The notes beneath the pieces are model-generated. The model was not told where the DNA came from, did no database searches, and saw only the letters and a program-made list of their open reading frames with translations. Below are positions 12,330 through 21,661 of a stretch of 64,000 bases of DNA, piece by piece (position 1 is the stretch's first letter; each line of letters starts with the position of its first letter). Made by a program: the position numbers and the translations under genes. The DNA is taken from contig JAJIRX010000829.1 in the NCBI GenBank assembly GCA_023853785.1, positions 372,001 through 436,000 of the forward strand, read 5' to 3'. This DNA comes from Psilocybe azurescens. Taxonomy: Eukaryota > Basidiomycota > Agaricomycetes > Agaricales > Agrocybaceae.

Positions 12330-13340
12330 AGGCAATGATTCAACTTGGGTTGTCGGAAAGAGGCAATACTTTGAATCCTAGTCGACTTCCTGGAAGGTGT
12401 CTTCAAGATTCTCAACGGGGCAGTTCTAGCGCGTTTGGGGTCCTGTCGAATATGCAGTGAATCTTCCATCTCTACCTCGTCTTCATCTTCATTTTCTTCC
12501 TTGACGTCGTCAAGCTCTCGTTTCCCGGTGATAGGTCTATACACAATTGGGTCATTCTCGTGAGACAAGTTTTCGTATTCGGGGAGCGATTGCATATGTT
12601 TTCGAAGAATTTTAATGATATCTTGATGTATAGATTTAGACTTGGGTGTGAGATCGTCTGGATAAACTCAAGGAAAGAATGTCCGGTGCAGCTTTTCGAT
12701 GCATGCAATCAAGTCAGCGAAATATTTAGTGCACTGTGACCGCCCACTTGAAGACGTTTTTGGAAGATGTCATAGTCATATGCTTAGCTTCTCCGGGTGT
12801 GTGTGTGAAGCTGCCCTGATAAAGTAAACAGACATGTCAATGGAAAACCGAAGCTCGTCCTATGTCGCGACCACCATGTACGCGTGGTTGATGAGTTGGC
12901 CAAGAACCTGTTTGATATCTGCCCTTTTGCTTTTGAGCTCAACGATAGCCAATACCAATGACCAAGTCGCTTCTTTCCCTTTCTCGATGAGGCACACATC
13001 GGGCTTCAGTCTAAAATTGGGCCCGTCGGCCAAGGGCTTCTGACTTACGCCAATCCAGCTTCAAATATGAGATGGCTTGTTGCCTTTGCCACATGCGTCG
13101 AGCAGTGTTTTACCGAGTTAGTCAACAAAACATTGCCAGCGCCGTCGGCCCGTCTCACCAACACCCATTTTCGTTCTCGATGTAGCCATGGACAAAATTG
13201 TACTATAGTTCTTCCAGTCTTTCACCTTTGGATTCAATTTGCTTTGCGTCCTCCAGCGTCTTGAATGGAACGGGAAAGAGCATGTCAGAAAAAATATGCT
13301 TGATGAGACTGTCAACATGGAGTAATTGATCCCCAATGAG
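12330..13340 (-). pseudogene. Decayed FunK1-like (fungal-type protein kinase) gene fragment, left copy
   Basis: The minus strand contains pieces of a protein in shifting frames. One reads DVCLIEKGKEATWSLVLAIV, then ELKSKRADIKQVLGQLINHA, then YMVVAT followed by an in-frame TAG and DELRFSIDMSVYFIRAAS. This resembles the region ahead of the kinase domain in the large basidiomycete FunK1 family (D.CI......W.DLVAVIELK, then Q...QL..YA). Upstream is HSRRWRTQSKLNPKVKDWKN; downstream is an acidic tail (KEENEDEDEVEMEDS). Several stops and frame changes and no kinase catalytic loop make this a relic. The family call is from motif memory and moderate. Confidence 0.45.
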
Positions 13341-14078
13341 TTCAGTCTATCTCGGTGTTTTTGAGTGATACGAGGTTGTTTGAACTTGTGATGATGAGGA
13401 GACGTGGCACGGTCTGGTGGTAGGTTCCTGTGTAGATTCTGGAGCTACTTCAGCTGTGAAGAATCAGACAATGTGGATGAAAGAATCAAAAAGAGGGAAG
13501 AACCTATGATGAACTTGTGTTTTTATACCAAATGTGTCCGATGTGGCACTGAACAAGATGCGACGCGGTTAACGAATTCACTTTTACAATTTCACTTGGT
13601 GAGACAAAAATATCTGATTGAAGTCACGTTATCGCGTCCCACAATGGGCGCCAAGCGGCGAGTTTTATCGTTGGTTGCTTGACTTAGCCACGGTCGCCAT
13701 CGGTGGTGTGGTCACGCATGGCCTTGTTCACTGTTTCTTACTTGACTTCAAAGAATCATCGAGAGGAAATACTACTTACTACCTGACCTGCATTAACGCC
13801 AACCTTTTTTTTTAATACACGGTTGAAAGTGGACAAATGAGGGGTCATATTGAAAAGACAAACCAAAAGCCTGTCTCATTTTGTTTTTGGTGTATCTCCA
13901 GAGTCCAGGTTCTGGTTTTCCAAGTAGTTTGTCACCATATCTTCTCTGTTTGGTCTACGTACCTATTATGTTGTCCATTAAATAATTTCATGGTACGTAT
14001 ACTCGAGTACAAGCGAACACCGAGTCTGTAAAAATTATCTTCGCCATCTTCTCAATCGTCAGTCCATGCCTCAATATT

Positions 14079-15239
14079 CTATCTACCAGGCCATAACCGT
14101 CTTTCAACTGCCCTGAGTGGTGTATACAATATAACCGTAGCAGCAGCTGCTACGCACCAATATCTCCGGTCCCTGCCTTGGCAATGGGTCCAGTGAACCA
14201 TGTCTGCTGCATGCATGGTATTATGATCCCAAAAGCGCCTAAAAATGCAGTGACAGCTGCTATTCCAGGAGGTAAAAGTCTGCCTTGGTCCCAACGTGCT
14301 ACATCATATGCCTGGAAGGAGGCCCGGCGGAAAATAAAATGCTCAACTAAAACGATGGCACCAAATGCAGTCGCCCAATAACCAATAATGCCTATCAACA
14401 GAAGCTTAGTACTGCTGTATTTATAAAATCTCTAATGAAATGAAAGCTCACTGAGGACGTTAACGATTGTGCTGTAAAATTTCTTTGCACCGATGATAGC
14501 TAACGGTATAAGTCTGGATATATTTTGAGTGCTGGGAATTACACAGTCGCTTGAGATAGGCCAACGCACATGATTTCGGAAACAATAACAAACACATAAC
14601 GGGGAACCCGTGTAAGAGCTGGAGTAATGGCCAGGAAGCTGGTACCTGAAGGAGGAGAATAGGTAGATTAATATTATGAAATAATGTAGCAAAACGTAAG
14701 TTGGGTTAAGGGATGCGCGCTCCAAGGAGCCATACTATGGCGTTCGGCACAGGAAACAAGACGTACCAAAACTATACATGGTAGTCGCAGCAGCACAGGA
14801 TGTATTAAAGGCAATAAGCACAAGAAGAAATTTGCCAAATCCTCCTGTGGGGGAAGAACGGCACTAAGAAGGCCACCAAGGCTACGACCTTCATCATAGC
14901 CTGACTGCCATGACGGTACTCCAGGGGCGGCGGCAGCAAATGCCGCTCCTACCATATTCCATGTTATCTATTAGTTTGTGCAATGGATAGTCAGTATAAG
15001 ATGCTAAATTGCTAAATAAACTCACAGTTGAGCTCAAATAACCGGAATACACATAGAGAAATATCTTCAGGCTTTGAAAGAGTACTTAGATGAGTTAAAA
15101 ATGGAATAACAGGTGCCTACGATGATTCTTTAGCGTCGTGATATACGTCATAGTCAGGTGTAACCGTGCACCAGGCAATAGCACTCGATGCCACAAACGT
15201 CGCGAAGGACATGATCATGGCTACAGAAGGAGTAGGAAC
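14079..15239 (-). pseudogene. Purine-cytosine permease fragment, truncated at the duplication junction
   Basis: This is the 3' half of an NCS1 permease gene, nearly identical to 21662-22825 of the intact copy. Readable parts are MVGAAFAAAAPGVPSWQSGY, GYWATAFGAIVLVEHFIFRR and LLPPGIAAVTAFLGAFGIII. All exons upstream of AGTAGGAAC at 15239 are missing because the duplicated unit ends inside that exon. The 3' end has also drifted: near 14155 four bases are missing relative to the other copy (TACGCACC against TACGAATACACC), which breaks the frame before the conserved LRAVERRLWPGR end. There is no start codon or promoter of its own. It is a by-product of the duplication rather than a working gene. 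Confidence 0.85.
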
Positions 15240-15968
15240 CAAACCACGCAGATTGAGCGGAAAGAAATCATTGTGTCAACGGGGCCATTCAGGATGCGAT
15301 CCGGCTCAGGGTATACCTTCCGACTCAAAAGGGTAAAAATAGCGACGCGCCGTGATGTACCTGCTTTTATGTCGCAGACTCCTGACTCCTCGCAGCTCTT
15401 GACAGGGGCAGGGGTGTGCTTTACAGGAGTTGGAGAGGTTTAACGGTTAGAACTGAGAATAAGCGCCGCCCATTCTGAGGCGCAGAGTGAAATCTAGGAA
15501 ACCCGTGGAGCTTCCTCTCGTATTATTCAAAATGAATTTGCTAATGGACTCTAGGGAGATCGATCGTGTCGGACAAGCCTCAGCAAGATTGTCCAAGATT
15601 CTTGATCCAATTTGATATGTTTGATGTGATAAGATCTATGTAATGCGATGCGATGCGATAAGATACAAGAGCTTTGATAAGATTGTCGGACAGATTGCAA
15701 TACTTTTTCCGCTGCTGTGATCATGTTTCGACGTCGTAGCAGCCCGTACCTGTGCAACTTCAGGTAACTTGAAAGCCGTTATCCGTAAAACAGTATAGAA
15801 TAGGATGAAATAGTCTATATATAGATAGAGTCCAGAGGCACCACTGCTCAAATTCGAGTCTAGACATACTTAGAAACATAAACTCATTGGCATCTAGACA
15901 CGACGATGTTGATGAAACGAGATGCTGTTGCTGTGTTTAGGACACTATACAACTCAGACGGAGTACAT

Positions 15969-16130
15969 TGTTGGATTTTACTCGCTGGTCTAGTAACCGG
16001 CCCCATCAATACCCTAACATTCATATTAATATATTCACTATTCGGCCTATTTCCGTACATAGTCTACATAGTTTTGTAACTTTACCTTCATTCGTTTGCC
16101 ACGAAGTATTCCTTCCCCGTTATTTCAATA
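15969..16130 (+). repeat. Left terminal repeat of the miniature LTR element
   Basis: 162 bases beginning TGTTGGATTTTACTCGC. The last 75 or so bases (GTCTACATAG to TTTCAATA) match the right repeat with few differences. It is longer than the right one because of about 63 extra bases in its first half. Confidence 0.75.
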
Positions 16131-16141
16131 CAAACGAATTC

Positions 16142-16555
16142 TGCCTTGTGAGGCATTCAATAATACACACGTACTGTCGACAGCTCGTTCTCGCCATCGA
16201 CACTCGAAGTCCTCAGCTTGAGGCATCTCGGAAGACGCTATCGATTAGCGCACTTGGAAGTCGCCTGCTAGGCGCATTGGAAGTCGTCATTCTGACGCAC
16301 GGAAGCCACCAGTCGGTGCATCGGAAGTTGCCAGTCAGGCGCACACTCGGAAGCCGCCTCGTTTAGGCGCATTGGAAGCCGCTCGTTCAGGTGCATTGGA
16401 AGCCGCCTCGTTTTGGCACATCAAACCCGGAAGTCGCTCGTTAGCACACCATCTGCAAGCCACCTGCTAGGCGCACGCACACACACTCGTTTACCGCATC
16501 GTTTTTCATTTGCCAGTTTGGCCCATTCGAAAGTCACCTATGATTCCAGGTGCAT
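16142..16555 (+). repeat. Array of short hairpin units with covarying stems
   Basis: About a dozen degenerate units of roughly 22-30 bases share the linker GCAYT(Y)GGAAG. Each encloses an inverted pair with a loop of mostly 3-5 bases (8 in the last). Stems read TGCCT/AGGCA (16142-16155), CCTCA/TGAGG (16211-16223), CGCTA/TAGCG (16236-16250), CGCCT/AGGCG (16262-16274), CGTCA/TGACG (16285-16297), CACC/GGTG (16307-16318), CGCCT/AGGCG (16355-16369) and CACCT/AGGTG (16535-16552). Both arms change together between units. Weaker units with wobble or shorter stems fill the gaps. Confidence 0.8.
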
Positions 16556-16719
16556 TCTTTTCTGATTCATCATGCCATCTCAACCACATCACATCGCACA
16601 AGAAAGTCGCCCGAATTTCGCACCCGCAGTTTTGTTCATCGTGCACTTGCACTCAAGGTCACAACGACCACTTGGATTCTCAGAAGCACTCTGAAGGAAT
16701 CTTAGCTTGAGGGGGTATA

Positions 16720-16818
16720 TGTTGTGTACGCGTTTTTATGATTTTATTTGTCTACATAGCTTTGTAACTTTACCTTCATTCGTTTGCCACGAAGTACTCC
16801 TTCCCCGTTATTTCAATA
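16720..16818 (+). repeat. Right terminal repeat of the miniature LTR element
   Basis: 99 bases from TGTTGTGTACGCG to TTTCAATA, immediately after the purine-rich CTTGAGGGGGTA and immediately before the TACAT target duplication. It lacks about 63 bases present in the left repeat. Confidence 0.72.
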
Positions 16819-17056
16819 TACATTGAGTGGTCAAACGCAAAGACAATGCTTCAATAAAGGCTGTCTACTTACAGATCGTCCCAGATCCTAGCTCCTGTGG
16901 AGTCGTGAGCGGGTGATGACATCGCAGGAACTTTGACACACAGAGAGTGATGAAAAAAATATCGGTTCCGTGGCTTCTAACAATTTTCGTGATTAGCTTC
17001 ATTGAGTATGAAAAAAAGCTAAGCGAGAGCCCCAAGCACAATATAAAACGACATCG

Positions 17057-17250
17057 AACGGTTGGCGACGGAATCGAACCCGTCGATTAGATTCCGTAAG
17101 AGACGGCACATGATAAGTAGGCAATATTAGCCACCCTCCGTAGGAAAGAGCTACATGAGTTCTCAAAGTTATCCCGCCTCCAGAAAGATTGAATCCATCA
17201 ATGGGTGTCCGTAAGAGGTAGCACCCTACAAGTAAGCTATGTTAAGCTAT
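17057..17250 (-). pseudogene. Degenerate tRNA-like pair, right copy
   Basis: Counterpart of 8350-8582. The first unit keeps the GGGTTCGATTCC box on the minus strand. The second has lost its 3' part: sequence corresponding to about 8484-8524 is absent, leaving ATTGAATCCATCAAT next to the CTCTTACGG loop. The loss argues against a working tRNA here. Confidence 0.3.
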
Positions 17251-18320
17251 TCATTACTTTTTTCGAAGACACAAACCTCTGCAGAGAAGAGCAGGATTAT
17301 CATTCCTCAAAATTATCCCAAAGGTGAGCTGCAGGCGTTCGTGCTATCGAGACCATGCGTTGACAAAAACTATACCTGCAATGACTGACATCGATCAACA
17401 AAAATGGACTCATTATATCGCAGGGTGCTGTCATATACAACAAGGCGTTTTGTAGACTATCCCTCCGAAGGATAAGAGTCGAACCACATATCCGCAGTGT
17501 CAGGAAGAAAATGCTCTAGAATGCTTCCTCATCGCAGATTCGATTTACAGCCACGAAGTAGACAGACACTTCCATCAAGGGATGGGTGTTTTCAGTCAAG
17601 TTGAGGACATCCAAAGTTGCCGAGCCGGTCTTTGGTCACATGTGGAAGCTTATGTCATCAGTCGGAGAATATTCTTCAACCTGACGCCGAAGTGCCGCGA
17701 GACGCGTTGTGCACCTGCAATACTGCCCCCAACCCGAAGCTGAGAAGCACGAGAGCAGCGGCCTAGTCACAGTCCTGACTTATATCTACATCATTTAGTT
17801 CTATAGACAGCATTACCGGGTACTATGACTCATTAACTCGCATAGCCTGAACGTCTGTTGCAAAATCAATCACAATTCAAAACGAAACTGACTCAGAAGA
17901 CCTTTTTTTATTCAGCTTTTGTACAATGCAGCCTGTACCACAAACTCACAAGTTTTTGACATCTGTAATCAGTGTGTATTCTGGTACAGATTAGTGATTT
18001 ATTTCCTTATACGACTTACCACGTCCACCAACAATCGCTTACTGAATGACAGGGCTCGGGCATCCAATACTTGTGAACTAAAATGATAAAAATAACTACG
18101 TCGTTCCTGAGATTCATCACAGCCTTTTCAAACACAAGCACAACTGACAGAATTGGTTGACAGAATGAGTCCGACACTACGTCCGTAAACACGACCGCGA
18201 TATATTGTTTTTGTTTATCTAATCTCCGCGGTATGGCATTCCCCTTCTCATATTTAATGGGCTTCGGGATTCTTGTCCATTGTCAACACGATCATCCCAC
18301 ATAACATCATATCTTCTGTA

Positions 18321-19719
18321 TGGAGAAAATTTCAGCTGGCATTCAAAATGAGGGAGACCCCCGCTATCGGTAAGGCCGGCATTTGAATAACTACCATAGT
18401 GTTCACTGAACATCAGATTATCTAGACGCGCGAGTCAACTCAATATTACCAAATTTACCGGCGCCTGCATTTGCCAAGAAGGAGCTACACATCGATCACG
18501 GTATGTCTTGTGGTCATATCCTGCACTCTACTTGTGTCATTGACATGAGATCGCAGGCTATGTCCCCGAGAAATCTCTACCACCAACCCCTTCACGTCCG
18601 GCAAGCAGGGAACCCGATCGACCTACGCGAATCTCAGAAATCGCTCGCCCTATCAGTGACCCTGCGACCCCACTTCTTCTACACACCGCCCTGCCATTTA
18701 ATAACCCAGGCATGCCGGTTTTCACTAGTGACGTGTCCGCTAGCGGAAGTATGCCTAGACAGCCCCGTAGACAACGCACCCGCAAGGTCGTCACCGAGGA
18801 AATACAGCCGATAGACAGCGAAAGTGTAGCGATCCTTGGGATGTCGCCTTTTATGCCCGGGCAAGATTCCATGTACAACCAGAACAGACTCGTCCGCAAC
18901 GAAGTTGTTCTTGCGCGGCATCTCTCACGACTTCAGCAGACGTACTCGACCTCAGAGTCGACCCACGCTCACAGGGCAGAAGATATGTACCGCGTCCTTG
19001 GGGACCACAAAAGTTCCATCGACCTTCTGAAGCATGTCCAGTCTACGGGTTCCATTCATTCGCATCCAGAGTTCACGGCCCTCGTCGAAGCCCATAACGA
19101 GACTCGGAAAGCTCTCAAAGAGCTCACCAAAGATATCGCTTCTTTCTCTTCCACTACCAGGCAATCTATCGACTATTTGAGCGACACCGTACGTCGACTT
19201 ACATCGCCCATCCCAGAGAGTCCTGAATCCACCCTCTCCGCCTCCCATCCAGAGCATGCCATGATGTCGGTTGACTCACTTTCATCTTCGCCCAGATATT
19301 TTGAGAAATCTCTGTACACCGGCGTAAAGCGTAAGAGATCAACTTCTGGCATATCTCCCAGCGTAGGCGTACCGCCCACCTCACAGGCCTCTACCAGTGC
19401 CGCCCAGAGTGCATACCTGTCACGCTCCAATTCAATCGTGGATGACACCTCCAAAGAAGTAATCTACGGTCCAATCAAGGACGAGGCCGACCTACTAAAT
19501 CCAATAGCTGTCGGGAACGACGCAGTCAGAGGTGTCGGCCTTAGTCCGAGCATGATCCATTCCATCCGCATCACTCCAGAACGGCCTGAGTATCTTGGGA
19601 TACGATTCCTGAAATTCGAGTATGCCGCTAGATTTGTTGATCTTGTGCCTTTCGGCGAACATACAGAGCGCCAGGCATTTGTAATCGAGGAATCGATGAA
19701 TGCTAACGCTTCCACTTGA
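18321..19719 (+). CDS. Unknown protein, right copy (exon 1 frame disrupted; 335-residue frame from 18712)
   Basis: Duplicate of 9934-11332. The exon 3 frame is open from an ATG at 18712 (MPVFTSDVSASGSMPRQPRR) to TGA 19717-19719, giving 335 residues. It differs from the left copy at only a few positions, such as TEEIQ for TKEIQ and AMMSV for AMRSV. Exon 1 (ATG 18321) has one extra base: GAGGGAGACCCCCGCTATCG replaces the 19-base GAGGAGACCGCCGCCATTG. Using the same splice sites, the three-exon frame of the left copy would then run into a stop in exon 3. Either translation starts at 18712, giving a form lacking about 94 N-terminal residues, or this copy is decaying, or the base is a sequence error. 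Function unknown, as for the left copy. Confidence 0.5.
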
Positions 19720-19969
19720 CCTTCTAGATCCAAAGGACAATCTCAAACTTTGTAATGTACCATGTACTAATTTTTGGCCTGCGGACTTCTTTTGGTGCCA
19801 CACTGGAAAAATATGTTTTTGTGACCACTGGATTGAATCAAAACATTTAATAGAATAGATTAAAAATGACGTCAATTTTATATATACTGTGCATATATAT
19901 TGGACACTAGATAGGTTAAGAATATGCTACAATAATAATGTTGCAAAACATAATCAAAAGAGGCAATGA

Positions 19970-20925
19970 TTCGACTTGGGTTGTCGGAAAGAGGCAATAC
20001 TTTGAATCCTAATCGACTTCCTGGAAGGTGTCTTCAAGATTCTCGACGGGGCAATTCTAGCACGTTTAGGGTCCTGTCGAATATGTAGTGAATCTTCCAT
20101 TTGCCTCGTCTTCATCAGGTCTATACCCAATTGGGTCATTCTCTTGAGACAAGTTTTCGTTTTCGGGGAGCGATTGCATATTTTTTCGAAGAGTTTTAAT
20201 CATATATTTGTGTATAGGTTTAGACTTGGGTGTGGGGTCCTCTGGGTGAACCCAAGGAAAGAATGTCCGGTGCAGCTTTTCAATGCATGTAATCAAGTCG
20301 GCGAAATATTTAGTTCACTGTGACCACCCACTTGAAGACGTTTTTGGAAGATGTCATAGTCATATGCTTAGCCTCTCCGTGTGTGTGTGTGAAGCTGCCC
20401 TGATAAAGTAAACAGACATGTCAATGGAAAACCGAAGCTCGTCCTATGTCGCGACCACCATGTACGCGTGGTTGATGAGTTGGCCAAGAACCTGTTTGAT
20501 ATCTGCCCTTTTGCTTTTGAGCTCAACGATAGCCAATACCAATGACCAAGTCGCTTCTTTCCCTTTCTCGATGAGGCACACATCGGGCTTCAGTCTAAAA
20601 TTGGGCCCGTCGGCCAAGGGCTTCTGACTTACGCCAATCCAGCTTCAAATATGAGATGGCTTGTTGCCTTTGCCACATGCGTCGAGCAGTGTTTTACCGA
20701 GTTAGTCAACAAAACATTGCCAGCGCCGTCGGCCCGTCTCACCAACACCCATTTTCGTTCTCGATGTAGCCATGGACAAAATTGTACTATAGTTCTTCCA
20801 GTCTTTCACCTTTGGATTCAATTTGCTTTGCGTCCTCCAGCGTCTTGAATGGAACGGGAAAGAGCATGTCAGAAAAAATATGCTTGATGAGACTGTCAAC
20901 ATGGAGTAATTGATCCCCAATGAGT
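19970..20925 (-). pseudogene. Decayed FunK1-like gene fragment, right copy
   Basis: Same relic as 12330-13340, with the same in-frame TAG after YMVVAT. From about 20365 to 21070 it is essentially identical to the left copy, while the stretch 19970-20360 is clearly diverged and lacks about 55-60 bases of the acidic tail region. Not expected to make a functional protein. Confidence 0.45.
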
Positions 20926-21661
20926 TCAGTCTATCTCGGTGTTTTTGAGTGATACGAGGTTGTTTGAACTTGTGATGATGAGGAGACGTGGCACGGTCTG
21001 GTGGTAGGTTCCTGTGTAGATTCTGGAGCTACTTCAGCTGTGAAGAATCAGACAATGTGGATGAAAGAATCAAAAGAGGGAAGAACCTATGGTTGCACTT
21101 GTGTTTTTATACCAAATGTGCCCGTTGTGGCACTGAACAAGATGCGATGCGGTTAACGAAGTCATTTTTACAATTTCACTTGATGAGACAAAAATATCTG
21201 ATTGAAGTCACGTTATCGCGTCCCACAATGGGCGCTAAGCGAGTTTTATCGTTGGTTGCTTGACTTAGCCACGGTCGCCATCGGTAGTGCGGTCACGCAC
21301 GGCTTTGTTCAGCGTTTCTTACTTGACTTCAAAGAATAATCGAGAGGAAATACTACTTACTTCCCTGACCTGCATTAACGCCAATCTTTTTTTAAATACG
21401 CGGTTGAAACTGGACAAATGAGGGGTCATATTGAAAAGACAAACTAAAGGCCTGTCTCATTTTGTTTTTGGTGTATCTCTAGAGTCCAGGTTCTGGTTTA
21501 CCAAGTATTTTGTCCTCATATCTTCTCTGTTTGGTCTATGTTCCTGTTATGTTGTCCATTAAATAATTTCATGGTATGTATACTCGAGTACGAGCGAAAT
21601 CACTGAGTCTGTAAAGATTATCTTCGCCATCTTCTCAATCGCAGGCCCATGCCTCAATATT

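Larger units (their letters stand above)
7468..15239 (+). repeat. Tandem segmental duplication, left copy
   Basis: This 7.8 kb segment is repeated in direct orientation at 15240-22825. Matching landmarks in order: the block beginning CGCAGATTGAGCGG (7473 and 15246), a tRNA-like pair (8350-8580 and 17055-17250), the unknown-protein gene (9934-11332 and 18321-19719), the FunK1-like relic (12330-13340 and 19970-20925) and the permease 3' part (14079-15239 and 21662-22825). The left copy ends inside a permease exon at AGTAGGAAC and joins the start of the right copy directly. Relative to the right copy it carries a 752 bp LTR at 11565 and an extra block of about 206 bp near 8939-9144. Confidence 0.9.
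15969..16818 (+). mobile_element. Miniature non-autonomous LTR element (TRIM-like)
   Basis: An 850 bp insertion bounded by TACAT target duplications at 15964-15968 and 16819-16823. The matching place in the left copy (GGGGTACATTAAGTGG, about 8115) has a single TACAT and no insert, so the ends are well defined. The element has related ends: 15969-16130 and 16720-16818 both begin TGTTG and end TTATTTCAATA, and share TTTACCTTCATTCGTTTGCC. Just before the right repeat is CTTGAGGGGGTA, a copia-like polypurine tract. No retroviral domain is present; the inside is an array of short hairpin repeats. I did not find a clear primer-binding site. Confidence 0.8.

Noticed and set aside
11889..12381. Two overlapping open frames of about 150 codons
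   Set aside because: They lie inside the solo LTR and run past its end; LTRs of this type are non-coding.
15968..16366. 132-codon open frame across the miniature LTR element
   Set aside because: It runs through the terminal repeat into the hairpin array, has no domain, and is explained by the repeats.
16142..16555. Repeat-spacer-like array resembling CRISPR
   Set aside because: The units are degenerate, the variable parts are self-complementary rather than unique spacers, there are no cas genes, and the setting is a fungal LTR element.
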